DNA of 64,000 nucleotides, taken from the NCBI GenBank assembly GCA_951799425.1, contig OX637402.1:28922492-28986491 (forward strand), written 5' to 3'. Source of the stretch: Ilex aquifolium (taxonomy: Eukaryota; Streptophyta; Magnoliopsida; Aquifoliales; Aquifoliaceae). Below are positions 1 to 12,600 of the stretch, piece by piece. How positions within the stretch are numbered: the stretch's first letter is position 1; every line of letters begins with the position of its first letter. The notes under the pieces were generated by a model. It saw only the letters and a list, made by a program, of their open reading frames with translations. It searched no databases and was not told the origin of the DNA. Made by a program: the position numbers and the translations under genes.

Positions 1-515
1 AGTCCAACCCACTCCAACCCAAAGTCCAACCAGCCCAAGATACTCCTCCGACGGAATAGGAGCACGAGGGAAAAAATATCGGGCTACGCACTGGAGATCT
101 AATTTTACCATAACTGTACTTACCAAAATGGTAGAAACACTCTCCCTCACGTCACCGCCTTACTAAGTCTATATAATGTAAACTCTCTTTACAAGGAGGG
201 ACACCTGGGCAGGACCTTGAGATCTCTACAATTTGAGATCCCTACACACATTGCTCATCTCTCTCAAAGCACTGTAATACTCCCGGAGTGCACTCTCTCG
301 GTAATATTGTTCATTAATAAAGATCTTCGACCACCGCAGCCGTTCCCGAGAGTGGAGTAGGTTACCCAGACCGAACCACTATAAATCTTTGTGTTGACTC
401 TATATTTACTGTTTTGCCATAGATCTATTATTAATTATCTGTTTATTGCTCATTGACTACACCCGTTCATATTCTTGACGGTTGATTTTGTGCAATACCG
501 ATTTGTGCATCATCA
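1..515 (+). mobile_element. 3' portion of an LTR (solo LTR or 3' LTR) inside the first visible KIN-4C intron
   Basis: The stretch has the texture of a plant LTR. There is a TATA-like TCTATATAATG near 168-178, and a leader-like stretch around 340-390 reading GAGTGGAGTAGG...CCGAACCACTATAAATC, a wording common at the R/U5 end of plant LTRs. It ends in ...GCATCATCA at 515. The solo LTR at 59591-60340 ends in the same TCATCA, so the two may be related. The 5' end lies before the window. No primer-binding site follows 515, so this is not a 5' LTR followed by an internal region. It lies upstream of the first visible kinesin exon, so it probably sits in an intron. The exact boundary is inferred. Confidence 0.5.
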
Positions 516-618
516 AAAACTAAAAACGTTTCAGAATTGCTGTTTTTGGTGAGATGTAAATTTTAACTTGCAAATTAGAACGTATTATTGATTTTACAGT
601 TTTTGGGTGCACAAACAG

Positions 619-3600
619 GTGCAAATTGGATCACATGCCTTCACATACGATTATGTCTTTGGCAGTGTGGGACAACCCTCTTCACTGATATTCGACGAGT
701 GTGTTGCTCCACTTGTTGATGCGCTCTTTCATGGTTACAATGGCACAGTTCTTGCCTATGGTCAGGTATCACATTTTTATGTTGTTTGATTTTTGATGAG
801 TTTTCCAAGTACAAAAAATTAGGCAAGCTCTTTGAGTATTAGGTTTGGAAGTTTGTTTTGATAGAGAAGCTCACCTATTTTGTGTGTTTGCTTTACTGCC
901 AAAGACTGGGTCGGGAAAAACATACACAATGGGGACTAACTATAACGGAGAAGAGCATAATGGTGGTATCATTCCCAAAGTGATGGAAACTATATTCACA
1001 AGAGTAGAGGCAATGAAATGCTCGACAGAGTTTCTAATTAGAGTATCATTTATTGAGGTATGTAATGTAAACATTGTTCTTTGGACTTCGTCATTATCTT
1101 CATGGTATAGAGTTGTTGATGTGTTTGCATGTAATTTATCATCTGATAGATCTTTAAGGAAGAAGTGTTTGATCTGCTGGATCCAAATACACCATCTTTT
1201 TCCAAGGGTGATGGGGTGTATCTGGCAAAGCCTACTGGGCCTGCAAGAGCTCCTATTCAAATTAGAGAAACAGTGAACGGAGGGATAACACTTGCCGGAG
1301 TGACAGAGGCTGAGGCCAGAACAAAAGAAGAGATGGCTTCATTTCTATTGCATGGTTCTTTATCCCGTGCCACTGGGAGCACAAATATGAACAGTCAATC
1401 AAGGTACAGAAATATAGATAGCCTTATCACACACAGTTATCTAATCATATATGTAAATATCTGTGTATCATGGTGTTTCTGTAACTGTTGTGTGCCATGT
1501 TCCCTTACCTGGTAAATAGTGTTCAGTGTTTATGTGAAATTAGGGGGCCAAGAAAAAAAAAATTCATCTCGATTTAGTACAAAGTTTTAGGCTTTCAGCA
1601 GTGTTGATCCTTCCCTTGCGTGCCCAAAAACAGATGTCACTTTGTTATCACCTTAATTGAGATAGTGAGAAATTCAGTGTTATTTAAAAGGTCTTGTTAT
1701 AACAGAATGTTCTGTGACGCCGAGGATTCATGTCATAAACGTGTCTGCAAATAATAGGCTCATGGTTTGCCCATCCGAGAAAATGTCAGTCTCTGTGATG
1801 CCTTGTTGGGTGGGAGTTGCTAAAATATGTAATCACAGTCCCTATTAGACTGTTGTAATCTGTAACATGAATTATTTGTGTAGCTAAGGCAGTTCAACTG
1901 TATGACCTATATTAGGTTGATACAAAATAGTAGTGGGGGGCAGGTCTTTCAGTGATTGTTCTCCTTGGCAGACATAATATTCGGTTATTTGTCGTCATGA
2001 ATGCTTATACTATTTTTACGCAGAATAATAACACCTTTTGCTATCTTAATGCAGATACTTGCTGAATCTGGTCAAGTGTAAAATAAAATTAAGCCATCTA
2101 AGACCTTTAAGCTTTTGTGCTCTTCCTAAATAAAATAAAATAGGATCTTGTGACACAAGAATTGCCCAATCTCGATGAGCAACATTGTTGAACTTATTGT
2201 ACTTCTTGACTACATCGTGGCTGTTTCACCAATTCAATTCACATAAAAGAAGTATTTTCCTTTCATCCAAATTATATATAAATGTGCTAACTTTTATAAT
2301 GTTTGAGCATAACTTTTGGTATCACCTATTAGTTTGATGGCTTTTCACCAACTCAAAGCACACAGTTGTTCTCTCATGAAGTTGATTTTAACTAGAATAA
2401 ATATAAATTTTTTTTCCCGAGAATTAGAATCAATTTAGTTAAGGCATACAATTAAACAAAAGGAAGAAGGTCCTTGGTATGACCTCCGGTAGTGGTCCTT
2501 GCTTTTAAGAAAGCGGAGCTAATAACCGAGAATCATATGTGAAAAGGTTCAGCATCTATTCATACGCAATTATATACGATAGGATCCCATTTTGTTTTCT
2601 GAATTTATGTATTGCTAAAGAATGAGAAATAATCCTCCCGGCCACTGCTTGAATTAAACAAAAAATGCTTTTATGGTAATTCTAAGATATTTATCCTCGC
2701 AAATCACCCAACAAATTACATTTGGACTGATCTCTTATAGTTTTTCTTGATTTGTTAAACCCTTCAATTTTGAGAAGGAAGAAGCCTCGTTGCCTGCGTT
2801 TTGTCAGGAGGCCCAATCAATATCAAGCCTTTTCAAGTAACACCCTCTCGGCTTTCAACACTTATTTGCACTAATTACTTTTTTCCTATTATGCTTAAGA
2901 TGTAATGTTTATGGCTTGCTTTTGGAAATTCAACAGCCAAGAACTGCTAATAAAAGAAGGCTAGGAGTTATGTTTTATAATCAAGGAGAAATATGATTAC
3001 TGTAGCCATTATTAAGGATTCTGTCAGTAAGTAATAGTCACACATAGAAAGAAGAATACAGAACAAAGGAGTGAACTCTTTTCCCACATAACAACCATCT
3101 AGAGGGTATAATGAATGACGAGATTATGTACATCAGTACATACATAAGACACAATGGAGTAGCTGAATCTTTATGGTGCGGAGGTGTTTACTGAAGTCTT
3201 TTTATCATACTGGAGCAAAGAGGCTAAATGGAATACGTTTCTGTAGCTATAAAAAGCAAGAAATTCTTTATGGTATCATTTAGCATGCAGACTTCCGACA
3301 GTGGAATGCTTATCGTTTTTCGTGTCTCAGTCACCTGCAATATTGACAAATAAATTATGTATAGTGCTTGCTTCTATCTCTGTGTGATACCCCTTATCTG
3401 GTTTGTACCATTTTGGCGTATGCTATATGGATGCCCTTTAAAACGTTGTGTTTCTGCTCTTATGTTTAGTCGTTCGCATGCCATCTTTACAATATCCATG
3501 GAGCAGAAAAGAAGTGCTAGTTGCCGAACTGGAGTGGTACAAGATGATGTTGGTGATGATATTCTGTGTGCAAAACTTCATTTGGTAGACCTTGCTGGTT

Positions 3601-6600
3601 CTGAGCGAGCCAAACGTACTGGAGCAGATGGGTTGCGTTTACGAGAAGGTAGTGATGCTTAATGCTTATGATTTTTGAAATATTTTTTTGGAATTGTATA
3701 CCAAGACAGTACAATCGGTTTAGGTGGTATTTGTGATCTTTGTAACTCTAACCTAGAGTTTCACTCTTTTTCCCTTGACTTGAAAATTTTTGTAATTTTT
3801 CTGTATGAAGCCTGTTGCATACTTGATAAGAATAGTGTAGTTGGTTAGTTTTTTGAATATGTAAGATCCAACCTTTGGTTTTCTTGTTTTGTGTGGCCTA
3901 GGCATTCATATCAATAAGGGACTGCTGGCTCTTGGTAACGTGATAAGTGCACTAGGCGATGAGAAGAAGCGGAAAGAAGGAGGTCATGTTCCCTACAGGG
4001 ATAGCAAGTTAACAAGACTGTTACAGGCATGGAAGCATTTTGTCTCTTCACGTTTAAATACTCAGTAGATTATCTTGGAATGTCTTGATTGAAAAGTATC
4101 TATAGCTATCGATGTGTTTTTTAATTGTTCTTATACTTTTCTGCCTAGTTACAATTGCCACTTTAATATTTATGAGTAGCCAACCAGATTGTCTCCACCA
4201 TCCATTATGCTGCCAGTGGACTACATGCAGGAAACACTAGAACTAGAATACATACAAACTTCTCCTTGACGAAAAGTGTTATCCTAATGCTGGTCCTGTA
4301 AAATGAATTAGTCCATATGTTTTACACATCATGAAACATACCAAATTGAAGAGGAACATGCAAGCAAAGTGGTAATTTACTGAATAACATAGATGAAAAT
4401 ATAGATAGAGGGAGTTTTATGCTTACTGCAACCTCTCCTGCTGGTTTTCCAAAGTTTGCATGATTTCATTTGAGGAATGCAATTTTTTTTTTGAGAGGGC
4501 TTAGGGAAAGGGGAAGGGGGACTTGAACCTTTGACCTCAAGAAGACAACGCCTTTACAAGATAAAGAATACCATTAGACCAAGGGACGTAATTTATTGAC
4601 CTAATTTGTTGACCCAATTCATTATAATCATTGGATTAATTGTGGGCCTCATCAAACATTGGAACTTAGTGTTGATCCAACAGGTACAATGAAGTCGCAT
4701 CATTAGGTCAACATATTAGGTCAGATTTTTAGGTTCCCATAATATTACTTTTTTAATTTTGTTTGCATGTTTATTCCGATACAAATTATTTTTCTGTAGA
4801 AGTTTTATTGCTACTGACCATACTTTTGTTGACAGTTCACAACACAAACTTTTCATAACTATGCAAAGGATGAATTTGGCGATCATATATTTATCTGTTC
4901 TCTCTGTGCATAGCCAAATTGCTCTTAGACATGTATACACTAGGACCAGAATTATGGAATATGGAGAGTTCTTGGTAAGCATGTGAAGGAATCTCCACTG
5001 TTGGCCTTTGTAATTCCAAAAATGATAGTAGAGCTCATGCAATAGATGTAGTGATTGTTATATGATTTAGAAATCGTTATGCGCTTTAATCATCCATTTA
5101 GCGCTAGCATATGTTGAATTAGATAAACACCTATGTTACACTCTCACACAGTTCAAGCTTTTAGATGAGATGGAGGCTTTAAAATGGTAATAGAGCTATG
5201 TTATGAGAGGGTTTGTGCAAGATTCTCTATTAATTTGTGTTTGATTTCCTTTGATTGTGTCATAAGTGCACTTTTTATGTTTTGGATCTACTATGTATGT
5301 GTACACATGTGAGCGGGGGGACTTGCACGTGTAGAGGAATACTAGAGTTTGTAACACGCCGGCATAATAACATCTCCCAAATTAATATAGGATTCTTGTA
5401 GGACTCCCCAGTTATTGCCAATTGGCTAGGAGTTGGATGCTTTAATCATAGCTGTAGAAGGAACTGAGATAAAGTGAAAGATTCATAACAAAAGTTCTTT
5501 CTTTCCAATGGTCTTTTATCATCATTGGTGAGGACGATGGTTAGCCATTAAGCTATCACTTTGATTGGGTGGCTTTGTCTGCACGTTTTCTTTTCGTATG
5601 CTTTTCTAAACTGATGCAAAAGTTTTTCACCTCTCTATGCTTCATCTTTTTTTGTGAATTGTACAATGGGCAAAGAATATTACTTCTAAGTATGCTGCTT
5701 TGCTTTAAGTTAAGAAAATTTATAAGCCTAATTACCACAACATGTTTTTATAGGATTCTCTTGGAGGAAACTGCAAAACAATTATGATAGGTATGCTTTC
5801 AATAGGTTTTCGAGCTATGTGGAGTTAGTACAGTAGATTTCAAGATTTTTTTATGGCATCTCCATATGTTCTTTCTAACATCCCTGTTGTTTTTGTTTTC
5901 TTCTATATGAGTGTAGCTTGTGTAAGTCCCGCAGACACAAATGCAGAGGAGACTTTGAACACATTGAAGTATGCAAATCGGGCTCGCAACATTCAAAACA
6001 AAGCCATCGTAAGCTTCACTTAATACTCAACTAGTTCATTTTGTTGTTGATTTTAGCCTTCTGAGATTCATCTTTCTATTTGTAGATCAACCGTGATCCA
6101 ATGGCAGCTCAGATGCAAAGAATGCGCAGCGAAATTGAACAGTTGCAGACAGAGCTTCTTTACTTTCGTGGAGATTCCAGTGCACCATTTGAGGAACTTC
6201 AGGTATCTTACTGTTGAAGAATTGTGAGCATCTGCTCCATGATGTTTTGGTTTCAGATGTTGAATGCAGTTTTTCTCTATAGATTCTTAAGCACAAGATT
6301 TCTTTGCTCGAAGCAAGCAACGCCGAGCTACAGCGGGAACTACAAGAACATCGAATCAGTTGTGAACTTCTGACACAACGTGCTATTGATGCTGAGGTTT
6401 GTCATATTTGAGTCGTATTCGACCACTTAATGAGCTTCTTAATGTGTATATTAGCATGGAATAGTACCTCATGAAGCATCACTTACGTGGCTTTGATATT
6501 TTAGGTTGAAAAAGATAGACTTATAATGAAAATTGAATCAGCTCAAAACGGTAAATCCTGGGATGAGATTGACTCTAATTCAAATCAGGTTTGAATTAGT

Positions 6601-9600
6601 AACTTGAGATAAGTTTATCTATTGCCTTTTTGGACCAATCTTGATGACCTAGATTTCAAATCATCTTCTCAGGAATTTGATTTGGTGAAAAACTATGTGT
6701 CCAAAATTCAAGAGTTAGAAGGGGAAGTGCTACGCTTGCAAAGATTGAACTGTTCAAGACATAGTGAAGTTGCTGATTATCATGACTTGGATTATGATGG
6801 GGTTCTCTCCAAAAATTCTTATTTCACAGTGTCTGAATCAAAAGCTGCAGACATGAGCGGTAAGCTGCTATTAACTGTTTTACTCATGTACATGTCTTTA
6901 AATGCCATGCTGCTTTTGACAAAGCATATTACTTTTTTGCTTTTACTTTAAATAGTCATATTTTTTTTTTTTTGGGGACATGGTCTGCACTCAGGTTCAG
7001 AACCAACATTTTCAGTTTGGTGCATGCTTTGCATTATGCGGATTGAATACATGTTTCTTGCAATATGTGTTTGGGATTTCTTGTTTTACGATAGAACTTG
7101 TTTCACAAAATATTTTCTGTCCACTTATCTCTGTGGAAAGGAAACTAATAGCTTGGTTTTAACTTTTAACCACTTGTAGGTGAGGAAGAGGGTGAGGAGA
7201 AAGAGCTTGAACATTCTTCCCTTCAAGAAAAATTGGACAGGGAACTTAAAGAACTGGACAAAAAACTTGAACAGAAGGAGGTAAATGTTCGCATATCCTG
7301 ACAAGAGAATAAATCTTGGTTGCTGTGATTGCTCAGGCAGATTTGGTTATGATATCTGATTAGATATGGATTGTCATTGGTAGATATATCCTTTTGTTGT
7401 TGCTTACATAGGTGGAAGATGCATAATTTCTCATCAGAGAACACAATTGTATCCAAATTAATTTGAAAATAGCGGGGGAGAGGGCACAACTATGATCCCT
7501 AATAACTGGGCTTTCAACTTTATTGATGCACACTCCCTGGCATGCACACCCTGGCTTTTAACTTGATTGCTTGGTGTATGTGGTTTCCTCCTCATTTTGG
7601 TAAATGCACATCCTTCATTTTTTTGTATTGTGTTTTCCCCCTAGCCTGTTAAATTTTGGCAGTGAAATCCCTAAGAAGCAAGTGGGGCATGTGTGGAGTA
7701 TGGAAATAGTGATGGGGTATCATGCTTGTTTTTGTACCAATCTTGGTATTTCTACAGTGGTGCCTGTTAGGTTAATTGCAGGTGATTTGGATTTTCTATT
7801 TTTCCATGCAAAATATGGAGCATCAATGACTTATTGTTTACTTCTTGTCAATGCAATGTGTTAATTATGTGTTGCCCTATTCTGAAGAGGAAATTGAGCT
7901 TAAAGATCAAATGAGTTTTTCATTAGTGCATTGAGTTTGACTGGCCATTTATTCATCTACCTGGGGGGTACTTTTTTATTCGTTTCTTCAATGCTGTGGC
8001 CCCTTATAGTCACGCTATAGTTTTTTGTTCGGGAACTAAAAAAAGAGTTTACAAGTGATGATAACTTTCCTCCCTTTTGGTTATTTTCTAAAGGCTGAAA
8101 TGAAGCGGTTCACAAATGTTGATACATCTGTTCTTAAACAACATTATGAAAAGAAAGTTCATGAATTGGAACAAGAAAAGAGATCTCTCCAGGTAAGCTT
8201 CTATTTGTTACATATGCTTAATGACATTTCAAGTCCACTATTTGTGCATTGTTTGTGATTCTGTCATTGATCGGCAGAAAGAGATAAAGGACCTGAGGTG
8301 CAATCTGGAAAATATTTCATCCAATTCTGATGAAAGTGCTCAAAAGCTGAAGGGAGATTATCTACAGAAGTTGAATGTCCTTGAAGCACAGGTGAATCTC
8401 CTTTTGCTTCAGTATCCGATCATTATTACTTCTTACTAACCTTGTCCTCTTTGCAGGTCGCTGAGTTGAAGAAGAAACAAGATGCACAAGCTCAACTCTT
8501 GAGACAAAAACAAAGAAGCGATGAGGCTGCAAAACGACTAAATGATGAGATTCATAGAATAAAGACACAAAAGGTGGTATTCTGTGATATCTGAAACTTG
8601 TGCACAAGAAAGCAGTTTGTGTCTTATTTCTCACTGTTAATTCAATTGTGAATCATTTAGGTTCAATTACAACAAAAAATAAAACAAGAGTCTGAGCAGT
8701 TCAGGTTGTGGAAGGCATCACGGGAAAAGGAAGTCCTTCAGGTATATATTTTACTGTAGACATATTCCTTTTGTACAAGTCCAACTTTGGTAATTTGTGT
8801 AAGAAAGTTCCAGATGCACAGTTAACCACTTTTGCTTTATTCACTGAAGGTTTCGGCGAACCATTATTTTGCCTTCTTTACTAGAGGAGCTTTGATTAAC
8901 AAGTATTTACTTTCTTTTAAAGAACAAATTTTTGATGAACTGGCATTTTGTGTCATATCTCAATCTCAATTTTGAGTCATTTACTTTGTGTATTTTTTTC
9001 TTATGATGTGAAACGGCTATAATTATAATGTAGGTTAGGTGAGAAATAATTATTTATCAGAAGATGGTGCCCATATTTTCTCTTCCATGAGAGAGATATA
9101 ATATATAGTTGTTCTTTGTGCATTAGTTTTGTGGACATATTATTAGTGATTCATCATTCATACTTATTTTTATGATGGATGGAATTTCTCGCTATTCTGT
9201 TAAGTGTTTTTAAGTGTTCGTGTGAATAATGTGCATCCATGTGCTGGATACTGTTTTGTTATGATTTCTAGGGTAAACGTCTACATATTTTTCATATTTT
9301 TTTATTGTGTAAAAAGATACTAAGGCATGCCAGAAATATTATAGTAGTGTATAGTGATTTAAACTATATGAATGCCGTACTATTTAGATTTAGAGTTCTC
9401 TACAAGTTTCCTCTTGATATCTTCTTATCTTGACAAAGTTTTCGTTGGTTCACACAGTTTTCCAAGGCTTTGGTCTTGGTGACAATTTGAAACTTGGTTT
9501 TTTTTTTTTGGGAAATGAATTTGATTGTCTTTTTGGTAAATCCTAGTGCCATTCTTACAAAATATAGAACCTTAATTCCAGGGAGTATAATGTGAATGGT

Positions 9601-12600
9601 GCTTTGTAACCCCTGCATTGTCAGAACATGGTAAAGCAAACTTCTAGTATTTAGAAAGTTGGATCTACTTGTTGGCTTCAATTGGGTTCATTTCGACTGT
9701 GATCTGTCTTATCTGTTTGTTTCTTTTTTTCTGTCTCAACTTATACAAAGGAGCCCTCACCAACAGCTTCCTCTCTTACATTGAGAGATGTGATTGGTAT
9801 GACTGGACATAAAAGAGTGGAGAGAAATTATTTCCATCTTTTTCAGGGTTTTTGACATCATCTTTACAGAGTAGAGGGTAGAGTCTCGTGCAACTTTTTG
9901 TATTACTTCCACGGGGCCATACAACTTGATTGAGGAATCTTTTCTGCTCTATTTGAACTTTTTAGGCAGAAAGGAAATAAATAGAGGGATTACAATTTAT
10001 AAATCTCTGAGTTAGGTGGCAGACTGACATGTTTCACTCTATATGTACCATAAGTAAATGAAAGGAAATCCTTACTTAATCTTATAGAATTGCTTTTTTT
10101 ATTTGAATCATGTCTAGCTCTAGCCTTAAGTATTAGTTTTAACCACAGTATTAGAAACCTCAGATACAACCTCAGATACAACCAAGTACTAAGGATTTGT
10201 TTAGCAAAATTTGATTTAAAATGCACAATGTGTAAGAGATATTAAGACATAAAATAATTGTGGGAAAATCAGAAATAAAGTGCACCAGAAGATTCTTAAT
10301 CCAGCCACGTACTAGGGTATACATGTTCTTCCATACCTGAGGCTACTTTTGCTCTATATCTCATCTACAAAGGTAGTTTGATCTCGCTGATGCCTAATGA
10401 ATGAGTAATATGTTGTAGTATTACTTAAACAATGCTGCTGGGATGTAATTAAACTCAAATACATACTTCAACTTGCAAGGAGTTAATTGAAACTTGAATA
10501 CATAGTCCAGTTCTTTAGTAGGTGTTCTCTGACTCTGCAGTATCTTTTCTAAGGTCTGTTGGAAATTTTTTGTATATTTCTCTTTTTATTTTTTTAAAAG
10601 GTGCAGTAATTTGCTTTTACTTTAAGGCAAAGATAAGTAATTTCTTTGATTTTTCCTTATAGCTGGTTGTTCTATCTTGATTGTATGGGTCAAGTTTTTA
10701 AATTTCTCTGGAATATATTTTCTTTGTCAACAGCTAAAGAAAGAAGGAAGGAGGAACGAGTATGAGATGCATAAGCTGTTAGCCTTGAACCAGAGGCAAA
10801 AGATGGTAAACTGATTTTCAGCTAGATTTCATACGCATTGAATTTCTAAAGGTAGAAAATTATACACATTGGTCTCTGTATGTTGTCAGGTTCTCCAACG
10901 AAAAACTGAGGAAGCTTCTATGGCTACAAAACGGCTAAAAGATTTATTGGAATCTCGAAGATCTGCATCACGTGAAGCATCTGGTTAGGATATCTTCTGT
11001 TGGTGCTGCTATGTTCATGTTCGGTTTGTAAATTTTCTATTCAATTGATTTTCTTTGTTTCTATGCAGCTGGAAATAGCAATGGTCCTGGAATTCAGGTA
11101 TCAATAACTGAACTGAAATGATTTAGTTTTTTCATTTGTGTTTTTATTCATTAGTATGTAGTTTCTGTAATATAACTTGTGGTTTTGGACGGCCTTTGGA
11201 TGGATATTGGAAAAACAGTTGTGTGTAGATTGATCTTTGGTGAATAGAGGCTTGCTAGTTTATATTTTTATTCTATGATTTCTAACTCCTGATATCTTTC
11301 TATTCAAAGGCACTTATGCAGGCAATTGAGCACGAGCTTGAAGTCACCGTACGGGTACATGAAGTGCGCTTGGAGTATGAGCGCCAAATGGAAGAGTGAG
11401 TACCATTTTCTTTTCATTTATGAGGAACTCTTTCTTTCTCTTCTCCATTTTTAGAGCATTATAGCTATATTGAAGCTTCAATAATGAAGTATTGGTTTTA
11501 TTTGATTATGTTTACTTCTGTATTGCTTATATTGGTCCATGATGATACCAGTTTAAATCTAGCACCTTAGTTGTTAAATTGGGATGAGTTGGACAAGATT
11601 TGGAATTTGGACGAACTCCAGATTATCATAGCTAGTGTTAAAGTACTCTCTGCTGTGAAAAACACGTCGCCTTAGCAAACCACATTAAGTGCACTCAAAA
11701 CTATTGATAATTTTTTTGGAATTTTATTTGTGCCCCCTCATTTATGGATAATGTTTTGTATTTAGCTTGTATTTCACCTGGTAGTAATCGGTAAGTAGAT
11801 AATTAAATAACAACCACTCTTTTGGCTTCTGGGGATGATAAGTTTGGGACATCTTAAACAAAAAGGAAAAGAGGGAGCGTTAGGATATGGTGTGGGCTGA
11901 ACAGAGCCTTGGGGAATTTTTTTGGCAAGCGTGGGTTTGATTCTGCCACTTTTGGTCGATAACCCGTCACAAACTAGTATATGAACCCTTTGAGCCTTTC
12001 CACTCACTGCCAATTCGATTTGGGTGTGATGTTTTATCACTATCAAGTTACGTAAGTTTCAAGTAAAATTCCTAAATTCAGTTTTGGCATTTCATTATTT
12101 GTTTTGGATATGAGAAGTCTAGAGTACATGATTAAAGACAATGATGCCTTAAACTTATAGTGATAAATGTTAAGAGTGTTTGTATCTCATATTGACTAAT
12201 TAGGACTAGGTTAATTAATATACTTGCTGGGCCATTCCACCTATTGCCAATTAGTTTTAACTTTGATGCTCTAACATGCTATCAGAACTGAGTCCTGGGC
12301 TGCTAGTGAACCAAGTCTCTTGCCCATTAGAATTTCTCGGTATGCATGGTTGTTTATTTATTTGTTGACCTCACGTGCGGGTCCCACGTTATGGTGGGAG
12401 TTACGAGTGATTGTATCCCACATCGACTAATTAGGATCACCAAGGTTAGTTTATATATTTGAGTGGCCACTCCACCCATTGACAATTGATTTTGGACTGG
12501 ATGCTCTAACAATAACATTGTGCATCACTTGTCAAAGTATGCTCTTATTGGGTGCTAGTTTTGTTATGTTCATAAGCACTGGCTGAAGAGAAGTTAAATG

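Noticed and set aside
4482..4592. Possible tRNA gene because of the A and B boxes
   Set aside because: No acceptor stem or anticodon arm can be drawn, and an A tail follows, so a SINE fits better.
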